NCBI RefSeq assembly: GCF_025751535.1
Contig: NZ_JAOWLC010000002.1
Coordinates: forward strand, 310,001 to 374,000
Length of the DNA stretch: 64,000 bases
Reading direction: 5' to 3'
Source: Lentibacter sp. XHP0401
Lineage (GTDB): Bacteria; Pseudomonadota; Alphaproteobacteria; Rhodobacterales; Rhodobacteraceae
Position numbers and translations under genes: made by a program. The notes below the pieces were generated by a model. That model was given only the letters and a program-made list of their open reading frames with translations. It was not told the DNA's origin and searched no databases. Below, piece by piece: positions 27,801 through 36,995 of the stretch (its first letter is position 1; each line of letters opens with the position of its first letter).

Positions 27801-27830
27801 AAGCTGTATATACAACAGTATGGACAGCTT
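27801..27830. repeat. Dispersed palindrome, copy 2 (imperfect)
   Basis: AAGCTGTATATAC (27801-27813) and GTATGGACAGCTT (27818-27830) flank the loop AACA; 12 of 13 positions pair, one as a wobble. Copy 1 at 7143-7172 is perfect. This copy sits in the 103-base gap between the convergent LysR gene and phoB. Confidence 0.65.
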
Positions 27831-27841
27831 AGGGCAATTCT

Positions 27842-28525
27842 CTACCCGAGCGCATAGCCTGCGCCACGCACCGTGCGCAGAGGATCGCCGCCGCCATGCT
27901 GCATCAGCGCTTTTCTGAGGCGCCCGATGTGAACATCAACTGTTCGGGTGTCGACATAGATGTCGCGCCCCCAGACCCGATCAAGCAGTTGCTCGCGGCT
28001 TAGCACACGGCCCTGAGCCTCAAGGAAGCAGGCAAGCAGGCGGAACTCGGTCGGTCCCAGTTTGATATTGTGTCCTGCGCGGCTGACACGGTGGCTCGCG
28101 GCATCAAGCAAAATATCTTCATAGACGAGCTCCTCACCCAAGGCGGCAGGGCGTGTGCGGCGCAGTTCTTTGCGCACCCGCGCGATCAGCTCGGCCACTG
28201 AATATGGCTTGACCATATAGTCATCCGCACCAGTCTCGAGGCCACGCACTTTATCAAGCTCCTCGGAGCGGGCCGAGAGCATGATAATTGGCAGTTCGCG
28301 TGTTTGCTTGCCGCTTTTGAGGCGGCGGCAAACTTCAAGGCCTGACACATGCGGCAGCATCCAGTCGAGCAGGCAGAGGTCGGGCTGGGCTTCGCTCGCC
28401 AAAAGCAGAGCCTCTTCGCCATCGACAGCTTCCACAACGTCAAAGCCCTCGGCCTTGAGATTGTAGCTGAGCACGGCCCGTTGGGAGGGTTCGTCTTCGA
28501 CCAGAAGGATGACAGGCGCGCTCAT
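27842..28525 (-). CDS. phoB: Phosphate regulon response regulator PhoB
   Basis: 227 residues. The receiver domain has the acidic pair at 10-11 (VEDE), the phosphoacceptor Asp54 (LLDWML) and Lys106 (MVKPYS). The C-terminal OmpR-type winged helix includes GPTEFRLLACFLEAQGRVLSREQLLDRVWG and the recognition helix RTVDVHIGRLRKAL. It activates the Pho regulon under phosphate starvation. Its start overlaps the phoU stop (ATGA), so phoU-phoB are one operon under the Pho box at 29342-29370. Confidence 0.95.
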   Translation of the reverse strand: MSAPVILLVEDEPSQRAVLSYNLKAEGFDVVEAVDGEEALLLASEAQPDLCLLDWMLPHVSGLEVCRRLKSGKQTRELPIIMLSARSEELDKVRGLETGADDYMVKPYSVAELIARVRKELRRTRPAALGEELVYEDILLDAASHRVSRAGHNIKLGPTEFRLLACFLEAQGRVLSREQLLDRVWGRDIYVDTRTVDVHIGRLRKALMQHGGGDPLRTVRGAGYALG

Positions 28526-29241
28526 GAGACACCGCTGACTTTAGCGTCCGTCGAGGTGATATCGGCTTTTTCGCGTGTCTCGCCGGGTTTTTCGCCGGTG
28601 ACGAGATAAACCACCTGCTCGGCAATGGCTGTAACATGATCACCCATGCGCTCTGTGTTTTTTGCGATGAAATGCAGGTGCATACAGGCTGTGATGTTGC
28701 GCGGGTCTTCCATCATGAAGGTGAGGAACTCGCGGAAAAGCGCGTTGTAAAGCTGATCTATCTCCTGATCGCGTTCGATCACATCTTGTGCCAGCGCGGC
28801 ATCGCGGCGGATGTAGGCATCAAGCGCATCTTTGAGCATGAGTTGCACATCGCGCGCCATACGGCGCAGCGAAACATGGGCCTCGTCAATCGCTGTGAGC
28901 TTGGCAAGAACGCCCGTGCGCTTGGCCATGTTCTTGGCGTAGTCACCGATGCGTTCAAGATTGGCCGATATTTTGAGAACCGAGAGCACGAGGCGCAGAT
29001 CAATCGCTGTGGGCGCGCGCAGGGCAATAAGCCGTGCAGCCTCGTCGTTGATCAGCTCTTCAAGCGCGTCGATGGCTTTGTCTTTGGCGCGCACCTCTTC
29101 GGCTTTTTCCTCGTCATGGGTGGCGAGGCTGTCGGCGGCGTCAAGGATTGCCATTTCAACAAGCCCGCCCATCTTCATGATCTGGGCCTGAATTTCCTCA
29201 AGGTCGCGATCAAAGGCAGAGGAGATATGTTGATGGGTCAT
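28522..29241 (-). CDS. phoU: Phosphate signalling regulator PhoU
   Basis: 239 residues forming two three-helix PhoU repeats. Metal-binding-type acidic motifs appear as ERIGDYAKNMAKR (about 97-109) and ERMGDHVTAIAEQVVY (about 199-214). PhoU relays the state of the Pst transporter to PhoR. It is first in the phoU-phoB operon and is preceded by a Pho box, whereas pstSCAB, which usually lie upstream of it, are absent here. Confidence 0.95.
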   Translation of the reverse strand: MTHQHISSAFDRDLEEIQAQIMKMGGLVEMAILDAADSLATHDEEKAEEVRAKDKAIDALEELINDEAARLIALRAPTAIDLRLVLSVLKISANLERIGDYAKNMAKRTGVLAKLTAIDEAHVSLRRMARDVQLMLKDALDAYIRRDAALAQDVIERDQEIDQLYNALFREFLTFMMEDPRNITACMHLHFIAKNTERMGDHVTAIAEQVVYLVTGEKPGETREKADITSTDAKVSGVS

Positions 29242-29341
29242 TTAGTGTGCTCCTTGAACGATGCAGCCTAGCAGGTCCCGAAGGGAAAAGCCGTTTTGCG
29301 GCGCGTTAACCCAGCTTCTAAGCCGCTCTGACTATGGTTTT

Positions 29342-29370
29342 GTGACAGAAACATAACAGTTTTATGACAC
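29342..29370 (-). promoter_or_regulatory. Pho box upstream of phoU-phoB
   Basis: Read on the minus strand there are three phased half-sites: GTGTCAT, CTGTTAT and CTGTCAC, each separated by four bases (11-base period), matching the CTGTCAT direct repeats bound by PhoB dimers. It lies about 100 bases before the phoU start, in the 153-base gap between phoR and phoU. It makes phoUB autoregulated. Confidence 0.8.
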
Positions 29371-29394
29371 CCCCTAAGGCGCTCTTTTAATTAG

Positions 29395-30468
29395 TTATTC
29401 TTGGCTTTCAAATGGCAGCAATACCGAAAACACGCTGCCTTCGCCCAGCTCCGATTCTATTTTCATTCGGCCACGATGGCGCTGGACGATGTGTTTCACG
29501 ATCGCAAGGCCCAGTCCTGTTCCGCCCACCTGCCGCGCGCGGTGCGAATCGACCCGGTAAAAGCGCTCGGTGAGCCGCGGAATATGGAGCGGATCAATCC
29601 CGGCGCCTGTGTCTCGCACCGAAATACGGACCCCGTTTTGTCCACGTAAAGCAGCCTGCGGGCCAGTGACTTCTGCGCTTACAGTAACCTGACCGCCCTT
29701 CCCGCCATATTTTATTGCATTTTCAATCAGGTTGGAGAGCACTTGCCGGATCTGATCGGGATCAGCGCGCAATGTGAGCGCTGTTTCAGGCAGCTTGGCC
29801 TGCAAGCTGACAGAGGCGTCATTGGCCACAGGTTCAAGCGCGCCCAGCACCGAACGGATCAGCCCGCCGATTTCAACACTGCCTTGTGGAGGGCGGCGCT
29901 CTTCTGATTCTACGCGGCTGAGCGACAAAAGATCACTCACCAACCGCTCCATACGCGCGGCCTCTTGCGCCATGATGTCCAGAAACGCGATTCGCGTGGT
30001 TGTATCGTCCTTTGCAGGGCCTTGTAGTGTCTCGATAAACCCCATTAAGGCCGTGAGTGGCGTGCGTAACTCATGGCTGACATTGGCGACAAAATCGCGC
30101 CGCATCTGGCCCGCCTGCTCAAGGTGAGAAATATCCTGAAAGCTGAGCAAAACTCCGCCTGTATCGCCCAGAGGTGACACATCGGTGCGATAAATTGCGC
30201 TTTGAGCCGCTGTTTGCGACAGGTAGCGCCCTTCTTGCGTGCCCGCGCCTTCAAGCGCATTGGCCACCGCTTTTACGAGGTCGGGCTGGCGCAAGGCTGA
30301 GACATAAGGGAAGCCCGTTAATGCCGCCCCCAACAGCTCGCCTGCCTTTGAGTTAGCTGCTGCGATGCGACCGTCAGGGCTGACAATGAGTGCAGGCAGC
30401 TGCAAAGCCTCAAGAAAAACAAGGCTTTCAAGCGGTGCGTCTGGTGAATGGTGGGGAGCTTCGTGCAT
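29395..30468 (-). CDS. phoR: Phosphate regulon sensor histidine kinase PhoR
   Basis: 357 residues from ATG 30468. A PAS domain occupies about 10-115 and the kinase core follows: H-box with His132 (VANVSHELRTPLTALMGF), N-box NLIENAIKYGG, G1 DTGAGID, F-box and G2 GGTGLGLAIVKHI. No membrane helix is evident, as for other short PhoR forms in this order. An in-frame ATG at 30591 would add 41 residues of unlikely composition, so I prefer the shorter form. PhoR phosphorylates PhoB in low phosphate. The 312 bases from here to 30781 hold no other gene I can support. Confidence 0.88.
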   Translation of the reverse strand: MHEAPHHSPDAPLESLVFLEALQLPALIVSPDGRIAAANSKAGELLGAALTGFPYVSALRQPDLVKAVANALEGAGTQEGRYLSQTAAQSAIYRTDVSPLGDTGGVLLSFQDISHLEQAGQMRRDFVANVSHELRTPLTALMGFIETLQGPAKDDTTTRIAFLDIMAQEAARMERLVSDLLSLSRVESEERRPPQGSVEIGGLIRSVLGALEPVANDASVSLQAKLPETALTLRADPDQIRQVLSNLIENAIKYGGKGGQVTVSAEVTGPQAALRGQNGVRISVRDTGAGIDPLHIPRLTERFYRVDSHRARQVGGTGLGLAIVKHIVQRHRGRMKIESELGEGSVFSVLLPFESQE

Positions 30469-30780
30469 TTTTGTGAGGTGTCCGGTGTCGCGCTTCAGCC
30501 CTGAGCCGAGCGACAGTAAGAAGGCATTTAAGAGCCGTAAGGATGCCTCGCAAAGACCGTGCGAGCAATGGATAAAGATTAGCTCGCGCATTCTATTGGT
30601 TTTGCGCCACTTTGCAATTCCACAATATACGCCAATTGTGCCTTTGTTATGCTGGCACCATCCTGATGTTGCGGCCTGACATCCGGTTTTGACTTGCCAT
30701 GAGTGACACTTCTGGACTGATACATGTCATTAGGCCTTCGGAAAATAGACGTGAGATGACTACATCGAGGACACATAGAA

Positions 30781-31185
30781 ATGAGCTTTGTTTCGCTGCC
30801 AGTGAAGCCTAGAATCGTAACCCTGACATCTTTTTATTGCGATGCGCCTGCCTTTGATAGCGTTCCGCCCGAGCGCAGCGTGCCGATCGCTTATTTGGGG
30901 GCGTTTGCCAAGATGGGTGCATCACCGGAAGCCTATCTGTGCTGGTTGGTCTGTGATGATTATGATGCATTCGATGTGGGTGCCGCGCTCACGGAAACAG
31001 GCTATACGGGACGTTGTATTTTTATCAGCCCCAACCTGCCGGACAGAAATATGGTCCTGCGCGAGTTGGCCGCAGCTTTTCCCAAGCTGGAAGCGTCGAT
31101 CTGGTTTGAAGACGAGGCCCCCCGGTTGGCAGAAGCCTTCTGCGCCACACTGGTAGAGGCACGCAAAGCGCGGGCCAGAGCTTAG
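30781..31185 (+). CDS. Hypothetical protein, possibly receiver-like
   Basis: 134 residues, not recognised. Composition looks coding (Shine-Dalgarno-like GAGG ten bases before ATG). The middle has alternating hydrophobic strands and helices ([32 protein letters not shown]) that vaguely resemble a degenerate receiver fold with acidic residues after the first strand, but no clear phosphoacceptor-Lys pair. No signal peptide or membrane segment. Its stop overlaps that of the convergent carbonic anhydrase gene by four bases. It is divergent from phoR, 312 bases away. Confidence 0.6.
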   Translation: MSFVSLPVKPRIVTLTSFYCDAPAFDSVPPERSVPIAYLGAFAKMGASPEAYLCWLVCDDYDAFDVGAALTETGYTGRCIFISPNLPDRNMVLRELAAAFPKLEASIWFEDEAPRLAEAFCATLVEARKARARA

Positions 31186-31703
31186 AGCATGCGCAGTTTG
31201 GCGCGGAAACGGCGCATGTTATCCTGATAATGCATGGCACTTGCCGTCAGCATGGCATGCGCGCTTGCGTCGAGTGTTTTCACCACTTTGCCGGGACTGC
31301 CCATCACAAGGCTGCCATCGGGGATAACCTTGTTTTCCGTGATCAGCGCCCCTGCCCCGATCAGGCAGTTTTTGCCGATCCTGGCCCCATTGAGCACGAT
31401 TGCCCCCATACCAACGAGAGAATTGTCGCCAATGGTGCAGCCGTGCAGCATGACTTTATGGCCAATGGTGCAATTTGCGCCGACGGTGAGCGGATAGCCC
31501 ATATCGGTGTGCATCACTGTGCTTTCCTGAACATTTGTGCCAGCGCCTATGGCAATGCGCTCGTTGTCGCCGCGAAGGGTGGCGCTGAACCAGACAGAGC
31601 AGCCTGCCTCCAGCACCACATCGCCAATAATATTGGCATCGGGGGCGACCCATGTGTCTTCATCAATCTGCGGGGCTTTGACGCCCAAAGCATAGAGTGT
31701 CAT
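31182..31703 (-). CDS. Gamma-class carbonic anhydrase family protein
   Basis: 173 residues with a left-handed beta-helix of hexapeptide repeats ([25 protein letters not shown] and following). Three His typical of the zinc site are present in [20 protein letters not shown]. The family includes YrdA/PaaY-like proteins and true gamma carbonic anhydrases; activity is not certain. Its start overlaps the gmk stop (ATGA), so it is the last gene of the yicC-gmk-carbonic anhydrase operon. Confidence 0.9.
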   Translation of the reverse strand: MTLYALGVKAPQIDEDTWVAPDANIIGDVVLEAGCSVWFSATLRGDNERIAIGAGTNVQESTVMHTDMGYPLTVGANCTIGHKVMLHGCTIGDNSLVGMGAIVLNGARIGKNCLIGAGALITENKVIPDGSLVMGSPGKVVKTLDASAHAMLTASAMHYQDNMRRFRAKLRML

Positions 31704-32341
31704 GACATATCCTCGAATTCGGCCTGAAGCTTGCGCACATGCTCGACCAGCTTTGGCTGCTGGATACGGCGGTGGCGGCGGGAGGTGATGATGGTTTTTA
31801 GGCGCTCTTCTGTGGCATCCAGATCGTCGTTGACGAGCACGTAGTCATAGGCATCCCAACGGCTGATCTCGTCCCAGCTTTTGCGCATACGCTTTTCTAT
31901 CACCTCGGTTGAGTCCTGTCCGCGGCTCACGAGGCGGCGGTGCAGTTCCTTTATCGAGGGAGGCAGAATAAAGATACTGAGCGTGTGTGCGCCAAGGGCG
32001 GAGTTGCGGATTTGTTGTGCCCCTTGCCAGTCAATATCAAAGAGCACGTCCTTGCCAGCTCCGATGGCTTTTTCAACGGGCGCGCGGGGGCTGCCGTAGA
32101 AGTTGCCGAAGACATGGGCGTGTTCCAGCATTCCATCGTCGGCTACGGTTTTCTTGAAGTCGTCCACGCTGAGGAAGTGATAGTCCTTCCCGTCGACCTC
32201 GCCTTCGCGCGGCGCACGGGTGGTGGCGGAAACCGAGAAGGTGATGCTCGGGTCCCAAGCGATGAGCCTTTTGGAGAGCGTGGATTTGCCCGCCCCCGAG
32301 GGCGAAGACAGGATGATAAGAAGGCCGCGACGGTCTTGCAT
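31700..32341 (-). CDS. gmk: Guanylate kinase
   Basis: 213 residues. The P-loop is [10 protein letters not shown] (12-21), followed by the GMP-binding [19 protein letters not shown] and the lid. The enzyme phosphorylates GMP to GDP with ATP. It sits three bases after yicC, the common yicC-gmk pairing, and overlaps the carbonic anhydrase start. Confidence 0.97.
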   Translation of the reverse strand: MQDRRGLLIILSSPSGAGKSTLSKRLIAWDPSITFSVSATTRAPREGEVDGKDYHFLSVDDFKKTVADDGMLEHAHVFGNFYGSPRAPVEKAIGAGKDVLFDIDWQGAQQIRNSALGAHTLSIFILPPSIKELHRRLVSRGQDSTEVIEKRMRKSWDEISRWDAYDYVLVNDDLDATEERLKTIITSRRHRRIQQPKLVEHVRKLQAEFEDMS

Positions 32342-32344
32342 GAT

Positions 32345-33232
32345 TTACTCCACGTTCTGGATTTGCTCGCGCATCTGGTCGATGACGGCTTTGAGATCAA
32401 GTCCGAGGCTTGTGAGCGTGCTCATTTGCGCCTTGGAGCAGAGTGTATTGGCTTCGCGGTTGAATTCCTGACTGAGGAAATCAAGCTTGCGTCCCACGGG
32501 GCCACCTTTGGCGATGAGTTCTCGTGCGGCGGCGACATGTGCATGTAGGCGGTCAAGCTCTTCAGTGATATCGGCCTTCACAGCCAGCATGGCCAGCTCT
32601 TGGGCGATACGCCCTTCATCGACATCCACGGCCTCGGCCACGCGGGCAAGGCTGGCGCGGAAGGCGGCGGCACTTTCTTCACGGCGCGCTTCGGCGGCCT
32701 CGGCGGCGGCATTGGTGAGGCGTTCTATCTCGTCGATCTGAGAGGTGATCAGCGCCTCAAGCTGTGCACCCTCGGACGCGCGCATTTCGTTGAAGCTTGC
32801 GAGAACGGGTGCGAAATCGGCTTTCAGCGCAGCAAGCAAGGGTGCCGGGTCGTCCTCTGTTGTGCTTTGCTCGAGAATGCCGCGCAGGCCCAATATCTGG
32901 CTGGAGGTGCTCGGCTGGAGCGACAGGTGCTGGTCCATCGCGCGCTGCTCGACTTCGGCCATGGCGGCTAGAACCGCCTCAAGCTGTGCTGTATTGACAC
33001 TCAGGGCTGCGCTTGCCTCTTCGCGAGCCAGCCGCAGACCAATGGTGATGTGACCGCGTGCTGTGGCCTCCGCAACGGTGTTGCGCAGATGGGTTTCGAG
33101 CCCGGTGATCCAGTCAGGCACACGGATGCGGATGTCCTGCCCCTTGCCGTTTACGGCGCGCAGCTCCCAGCTCCAGCTGTGGGCAGCAAAGCTGCCTTTG
33201 CCCGAGGCAAACCCTGTCATGGATGAAATCAC
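32345..33232 (-). CDS. yicC: YicC-family endoribonuclease
   Basis: 295 residues. The conserved N-terminus SSMTGFASG and the C-terminal DUF1732 region (FLSQEFNREANTLCSKAQ, VIDQMREQIQNVE) define YicC. E. coli YicC is reported as an endoribonuclease that promotes decay of the RyhB small RNA. First gene of the operon with gmk and the carbonic anhydrase. The start at MISSM matches the family. Confidence 0.92.
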   Translation of the reverse strand: MISSMTGFASGKGSFAAHSWSWELRAVNGKGQDIRIRVPDWITGLETHLRNTVAEATARGHITIGLRLAREEASAALSVNTAQLEAVLAAMAEVEQRAMDQHLSLQPSTSSQILGLRGILEQSTTEDDPAPLLAALKADFAPVLASFNEMRASEGAQLEALITSQIDEIERLTNAAAEAAEARREESAAAFRASLARVAEAVDVDEGRIAQELAMLAVKADITEELDRLHAHVAAARELIAKGGPVGRKLDFLSQEFNREANTLCSKAQMSTLTSLGLDLKAVIDQMREQIQNVE

Positions 33233-33444
33233 TGCGCTGCTCCTTCGTCTTGTTCTGGGTCTGACTTACGCGCAACAGGGCGCGCGGTGCAAGTCTTGCG
33301 CGAGAGTGGATTAACCATCCAGACGAATTTCTCTCAAATTTTCGCGGCTTTTGTATTATGAGTTTGTTAAGCAAGCAAAGGGCTCAGGCGTTTTCTGTGG
33401 CTTTGCACAGGTCGGGCATTATGCAATTTCAAAGGGTGGGTGAT

Positions 33445-34101
33445 ATGAACGCGCAGACAGGAGTTGTTTTGGACATAATGAATAGGCTGAGCCTGAAGCA
33501 ATACGATGCTTGCACATTGGTCGAGACCTACTGGGACAACCTGAGAGCCCAAGGCGAATTGCCGTTGCGCGCGCAGATTGATCCACGCGGAATCGAAGAT
33601 GCTCTCAACTACGCCTTCATACTCGAAAGCATTGGGGCAGGTCACGCCCGTGTGCGGATTGCCGGGATGCATCTCAATGAGCTTATGGGAATGGAAGTGC
33701 GTGGGATGCCGATCAGTTCTTTCATTACGCCTGCCTCGCGCGAAGCCTTTGCTCGGGTCTTGGTGAGCCTGCTCAATAGCCCGGCCAAGATGCAACTGAG
33801 CCTTCAGGCCGAAGGCACGGCGCTTGAAGCGCGGCTGCTATTGTTGCCATTGCAAGACGATGAAGGCCAGGTGAACCGCATTCTGGGGTGTTTTGAGACA
33901 AAAGGCTCCGCCGGCGCTGCGCCACACCGTTTTTCTCTTGTGGACGTTAAGAAAACTCCGGTTGGGACGGCTTCGCGCGCGAAGAGTAGCTGCCAAGCTA
34001 CTGATAAAGAATGTAAAAATAAACCTTATGAGAGCGATTCAAGCCTAGAGACGCCGCTTGCTCGGGCACCATACCTCAAGCTTGTGCAAGACAACGGCTG
34101 A
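33445..34101 (+). CDS. PAS-domain protein (PAS_5 type)
   Basis: 218 residues from ATG 33445, which has AAGGGTGGGTG just upstream; in-frame ATGs at 33358 and 33421 would lengthen it by 29 and 8 residues and cannot be excluded. The body resembles the PAS_5 family common in Roseobacters (YWDNLRAQGELPLRAQIDPRGIEDALNYAFILE, RVRIAGMHLNELMGMEVRGM). The last 60 residues are low-complexity and Ser/Lys-rich. Role unknown; such proteins may regulate cell cycle or stress. Isolated gene. Confidence 0.8.
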   Translation: MNAQTGVVLDIMNRLSLKQYDACTLVETYWDNLRAQGELPLRAQIDPRGIEDALNYAFILESIGAGHARVRIAGMHLNELMGMEVRGMPISSFITPASREAFARVLVSLLNSPAKMQLSLQAEGTALEARLLLLPLQDDEGQVNRILGCFETKGSAGAAPHRFSLVDVKKTPVGTASRAKSSCQATDKECKNKPYESDSSLETPLARAPYLKLVQDNG

Positions 34102-34150
34102 GAAAACCACACCGGCAGACGCCTCCCGAGCATTTTGAAACTAAAGCCGA

Positions 34151-34187
34151 TAAAAAAGGCGCGCAGCGGGATCCCCGTGCGCGCCTT
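34151..34187 (-). terminator. Intrinsic terminator of the DAHP synthase gene
   Basis: On the minus strand GGCGCGCA and TGCGCGCC (34178-34185 and 34158-34165) flank a 12-base loop and are followed by TTTTTTA (34151-34157 complement). It lies 18 bases after the stop of the gene at 34205. Confidence 0.9.
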
Positions 34188-34204
34188 GACTTTAAGTATG
34201 AGGT

Positions 34205-35584
34205 CTAAGCTCTTGCTTTAGTTCTCATTTCCTCACGAAGAGACGTGAGCTCTTCCGCCACAAGGAAAGCCAGTTCAAGCGATTGCGAGGCATTGAGACG
34301 CGGATCACAGGCTGTGTGGTAACGGTCCGAGAGATCCTCATCCGTCACATCACGCACACCCCCTGTACATTCGGTCACGTCCTGCCCTGTCATCTCGAAA
34401 TGCACGCCGCCGGGCTGCGTGCCCTCGGCTTTGTGCACAGCGAAAAACTCGCGCACCTCGCCCAGAACCTGCCCGAAGGGGCGTGTTTTATAGCCTGAAG
34501 ACGATTTTATCGTGTTGCCATGCATCGGATCGCAGACCCAGACCACCTTGGCGCCTTCTTCTTCCACTGCGCGGATAAGCTTCGGCAGATGATCACCGAC
34601 TTTGCCCTGGCCAAAGCGCGCGATGAGCGTGAGGCGACCCTCTTCGTTTTCGGGGTTGAGCGTTGCCATCAGGCGCTTGAGGTCATCAGGCTCCATCGAC
34701 GGTCCACACTTCATCCCGATGGGATTGAGCACCCCACGGGCGAACTCGACATGCGCTCCGTCGGGCTGGCGGGTGCGATCACCGATCCAGACCATATGGC
34801 CCGAGCCGGCAAGCCAGTTACCCGAGGTGCTATCAAGCCGTGTAAGCGCTTCTTCATACTCCAGAAGGAGCGCTTCGTGGCTGGTGTAAAACTCGACCGA
34901 ACTGAACTCATGCGTGGTTTTTCCGGTGATTCCAGCAGCCGCCATGAAATCAATGCTGTCTTGAATACGCGCGGTGATATCACCGTAGCGCGACGCGCCC
35001 TCGCCTTCTGCAAAGCCGAGTGTCCACGAATGCACGCGGTTCATATCGGCAAAGCCGCCTGTCGAGAACGCGCGCAGCAGGTTCAGTGTGGCCGCCGATT
35101 GCATATAGGCTTGCAGCATTTTCTCCGGGTTGGGGATGCGCGCACCAGACGTGAAATCAAGCTCGTTGATGATATCACCACGATAGCTTGGCAATTCCTG
35201 GCCATTGACCGTTTCTGTCGGGGCCGAGCGCGGCTTGGCGAACTGGCCTGCCATGCGGCCAACCTTGATGACGGGAACTTTAGCGCCGTAAGTGAGCACC
35301 ATTGCCATTTGCAGCATAACTTTAAAGGTATCGCGGATCGCATCGGCCGAGAACTGATCGAAACTTTCGGCACAATCGCCGCCCTGAAGCAAGAAAGCCT
35401 CGCCACGACCAGCCGCAGCCAGATGTTCTTTTAAACGGCGAGCCTCGCCTGCAAAAACCAGTGGTGGATACTTTGAAAGCTGTGCCTCGACAGTTTCAAG
35501 CTGGGCTTGATCGGTATAGTCGGGCATCTGGACCCGAGGCTTGTTGCGCCAGCCAGATTTCTGCCATTCCGTCATTGTATTCAC
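34205..35584 (-). CDS. 3-deoxy-7-phosphoheptulonate (DAHP) synthase, class II
   Basis: 459 residues of the plant-like class II enzyme. Conserved stretches include [12 protein letters not shown] (the catalytic Cys binds metal), [30 protein letters not shown], the PEP-binding [25 protein letters not shown], and near the C-terminus [19 protein letters not shown]. It condenses phosphoenolpyruvate and erythrose 4-phosphate to start aromatic amino acid synthesis. Single gene with its own terminator, divergent from the GlxA-type regulator. Confidence 0.95.
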   Translation of the reverse strand: MNTMTEWQKSGWRNKPRVQMPDYTDQAQLETVEAQLSKYPPLVFAGEARRLKEHLAAAGRGEAFLLQGGDCAESFDQFSADAIRDTFKVMLQMAMVLTYGAKVPVIKVGRMAGQFAKPRSAPTETVNGQELPSYRGDIINELDFTSGARIPNPEKMLQAYMQSAATLNLLRAFSTGGFADMNRVHSWTLGFAEGEGASRYGDITARIQDSIDFMAAAGITGKTTHEFSSVEFYTSHEALLLEYEEALTRLDSTSGNWLAGSGHMVWIGDRTRQPDGAHVEFARGVLNPIGMKCGPSMEPDDLKRLMATLNPENEEGRLTLIARFGQGKVGDHLPKLIRAVEEEGAKVVWVCDPMHGNTIKSSSGYKTRPFGQVLGEVREFFAVHKAEGTQPGGVHFEMTGQDVTECTGGVRDVTDEDLSDRYHTACDPRLNASQSLELAFLVAEELTSLREEMRTKARA

Positions 35585-35809
35585 TCCACTTCAGTCCTTG
35601 CGACGCCGCCTTATAGCGGCGGGTTTGGCTGAAAACCATATCAGAAATGAATTGCTCTTGCACAGCGGCGCAGAAATCGGCCATGAGGCCCGATGATCTG
35701 CCCGTGCAGAGCTTTTGCTGCATGTCATGACTTGACGAAGCCCCAAAGCTCTGACCAAGTGGATAAATACGACACAAACGTGACGTGTTCGAATTGCGAA
35801 AGCCCCCGA

Positions 35810-36817
35810 ATGAGTCTGCAACAACGCCCTACCATAAAACTTGAGCAAACGCCGAAAAAGCCACGGCGCTTTATTTTTGTTCTCCTCGACAACTTCACAT
35901 TGCTCAGTTTCGCCTCGGCCGTCGAGGCTTTGCGCATTGCCAACCGTATGGCAGAGCACACGCTTTACGAGTGGAGCCTCGCAGGCGAAGGCGGTGTTTC
36001 GATTACTTGTTCGGCGGGCACAGAATTCAAGCTTGATATGGACCTTGGCGAAACCACCCGCGATGACACTGTTCTGGTATGCAGCGGAATCAATGTGCAA
36101 GCCGCAACAACCAGACGACTGGTCTCTTGGTTGCGCCGTGAAGCGCGCAAAGGCCCGATTGTCGGAGGGCTTTGCACAGCGGCTTACACTCTGGCCAAGG
36201 CCGGGCTGCTGGACGGCCGCCGCGCGACCATCCACTGGGAAAATCAGGACAGCTTTACCGAGGAGTTTGACGAGGTCGAGCTCACCAAATCGGTTTTTGT
36301 GATTGATAAGAACAGGTTGACCACGGCAGGCGGCACCAGCTCGATTGACTTGATGCTCAAAATCATAGCCGATGATCATGGTGAAGAATTGGCCAATGCT
36401 GTGGCAGACCAACTGATTTACTCGTCAATCCGCACCGATCAGGACACGCAGCGCCTGTCTGTTCCGACGCGCATCGGCGTGCGGCATCCCAAGCTGAGCC
36501 TTGTCATCCAGATGATGGAAGCCCACATCGAAGAGCCGATCAGCCCTGCCATTCTGGCGCGTGATGTGGGCATGTCCACACGCCAGCTCGAACGGTTGTT
36601 CCGCCGCTATCTCAACCGCTCGCCCAAGCGCTACTATATGGAGCTGCGGTTACAAAAGGCGCGTAATCTGCTGATGCAAACCGATATGAGCGTGATCAAC
36701 GTGGCGCTGGCCTGTGGTTTTGCCAGCCCGAGCCATTTCTCCAAATGCTATCGTGCCCATTACAACACAACGCCCTATCGCGAGCGCGGCTCACAAGCGA
36801 CACGCCTTTCGATCTGA
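35810..36817 (+). CDS. GlxA-family AraC-type transcriptional regulator
   Basis: 335 residues from ATG 35810; a 39-residue in-frame upstream extension is Cys-rich and unlikely. A DJ-1/PfpI-like ligand domain spans about 20-200 (FIFVLLDNFTLLSFASAVEALR, the nucleophile-elbow region GLCTAAYTL) and the AraC HTH pair about 235-330 (ILARDVGMSTRQLERLFRRY). Regulators of this type control carnitine, choline/glycine betaine or arginine/polyamine use; the target here is unknown. Copy C of the dispersed repeat separates it from the convergent gene. Confidence 0.9.
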   Translation: MSLQQRPTIKLEQTPKKPRRFIFVLLDNFTLLSFASAVEALRIANRMAEHTLYEWSLAGEGGVSITCSAGTEFKLDMDLGETTRDDTVLVCSGINVQAATTRRLVSWLRREARKGPIVGGLCTAAYTLAKAGLLDGRRATIHWENQDSFTEEFDEVELTKSVFVIDKNRLTTAGGTSSIDLMLKIIADDHGEELANAVADQLIYSSIRTDQDTQRLSVPTRIGVRHPKLSLVIQMMEAHIEEPISPAILARDVGMSTRQLERLFRRYLNRSPKRYYMELRLQKARNLLMQTDMSVINVALACGFASPSHFSKCYRAHYNTTPYRERGSQATRLSI

Positions 36818-36870
36818 GGGCAGAACGGCTCTTTCCTTTCCGACAGCCTCCAATCCTGATAATTTACTTT

Positions 36871-36960
36871 CTGCTTTTTCTTGCTGAAAATATCCTGGGG
36901 AGAGCGCGAGAGGGGCAAAGCCCTTCTCGCCCACCGCGATTTGGCGCAGCCAAAGCGCAA
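36871..36960 (-). repeat. Dispersed 3'-end repeat, copy C
   Basis: On the minus strand this has the left module TTGCGCTTTGGCTGCGCCAA shared exactly with copy A, a different central hairpin (GAGAAGGGCTTTGCCCCTCTC-like), then CCCCAGGATATTTTCAGCAA. It follows the stop of the minus-strand sugar dehydrogenase (36996) in the same orientation. Shared ends with variable hairpin stems are what a family of intergenic terminator-like repeats would show. Confidence 0.6.
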
Positions 36961-36995
36961 ACCCTGAAGGACCGATCCGGCTTTTGAAAAATAGC

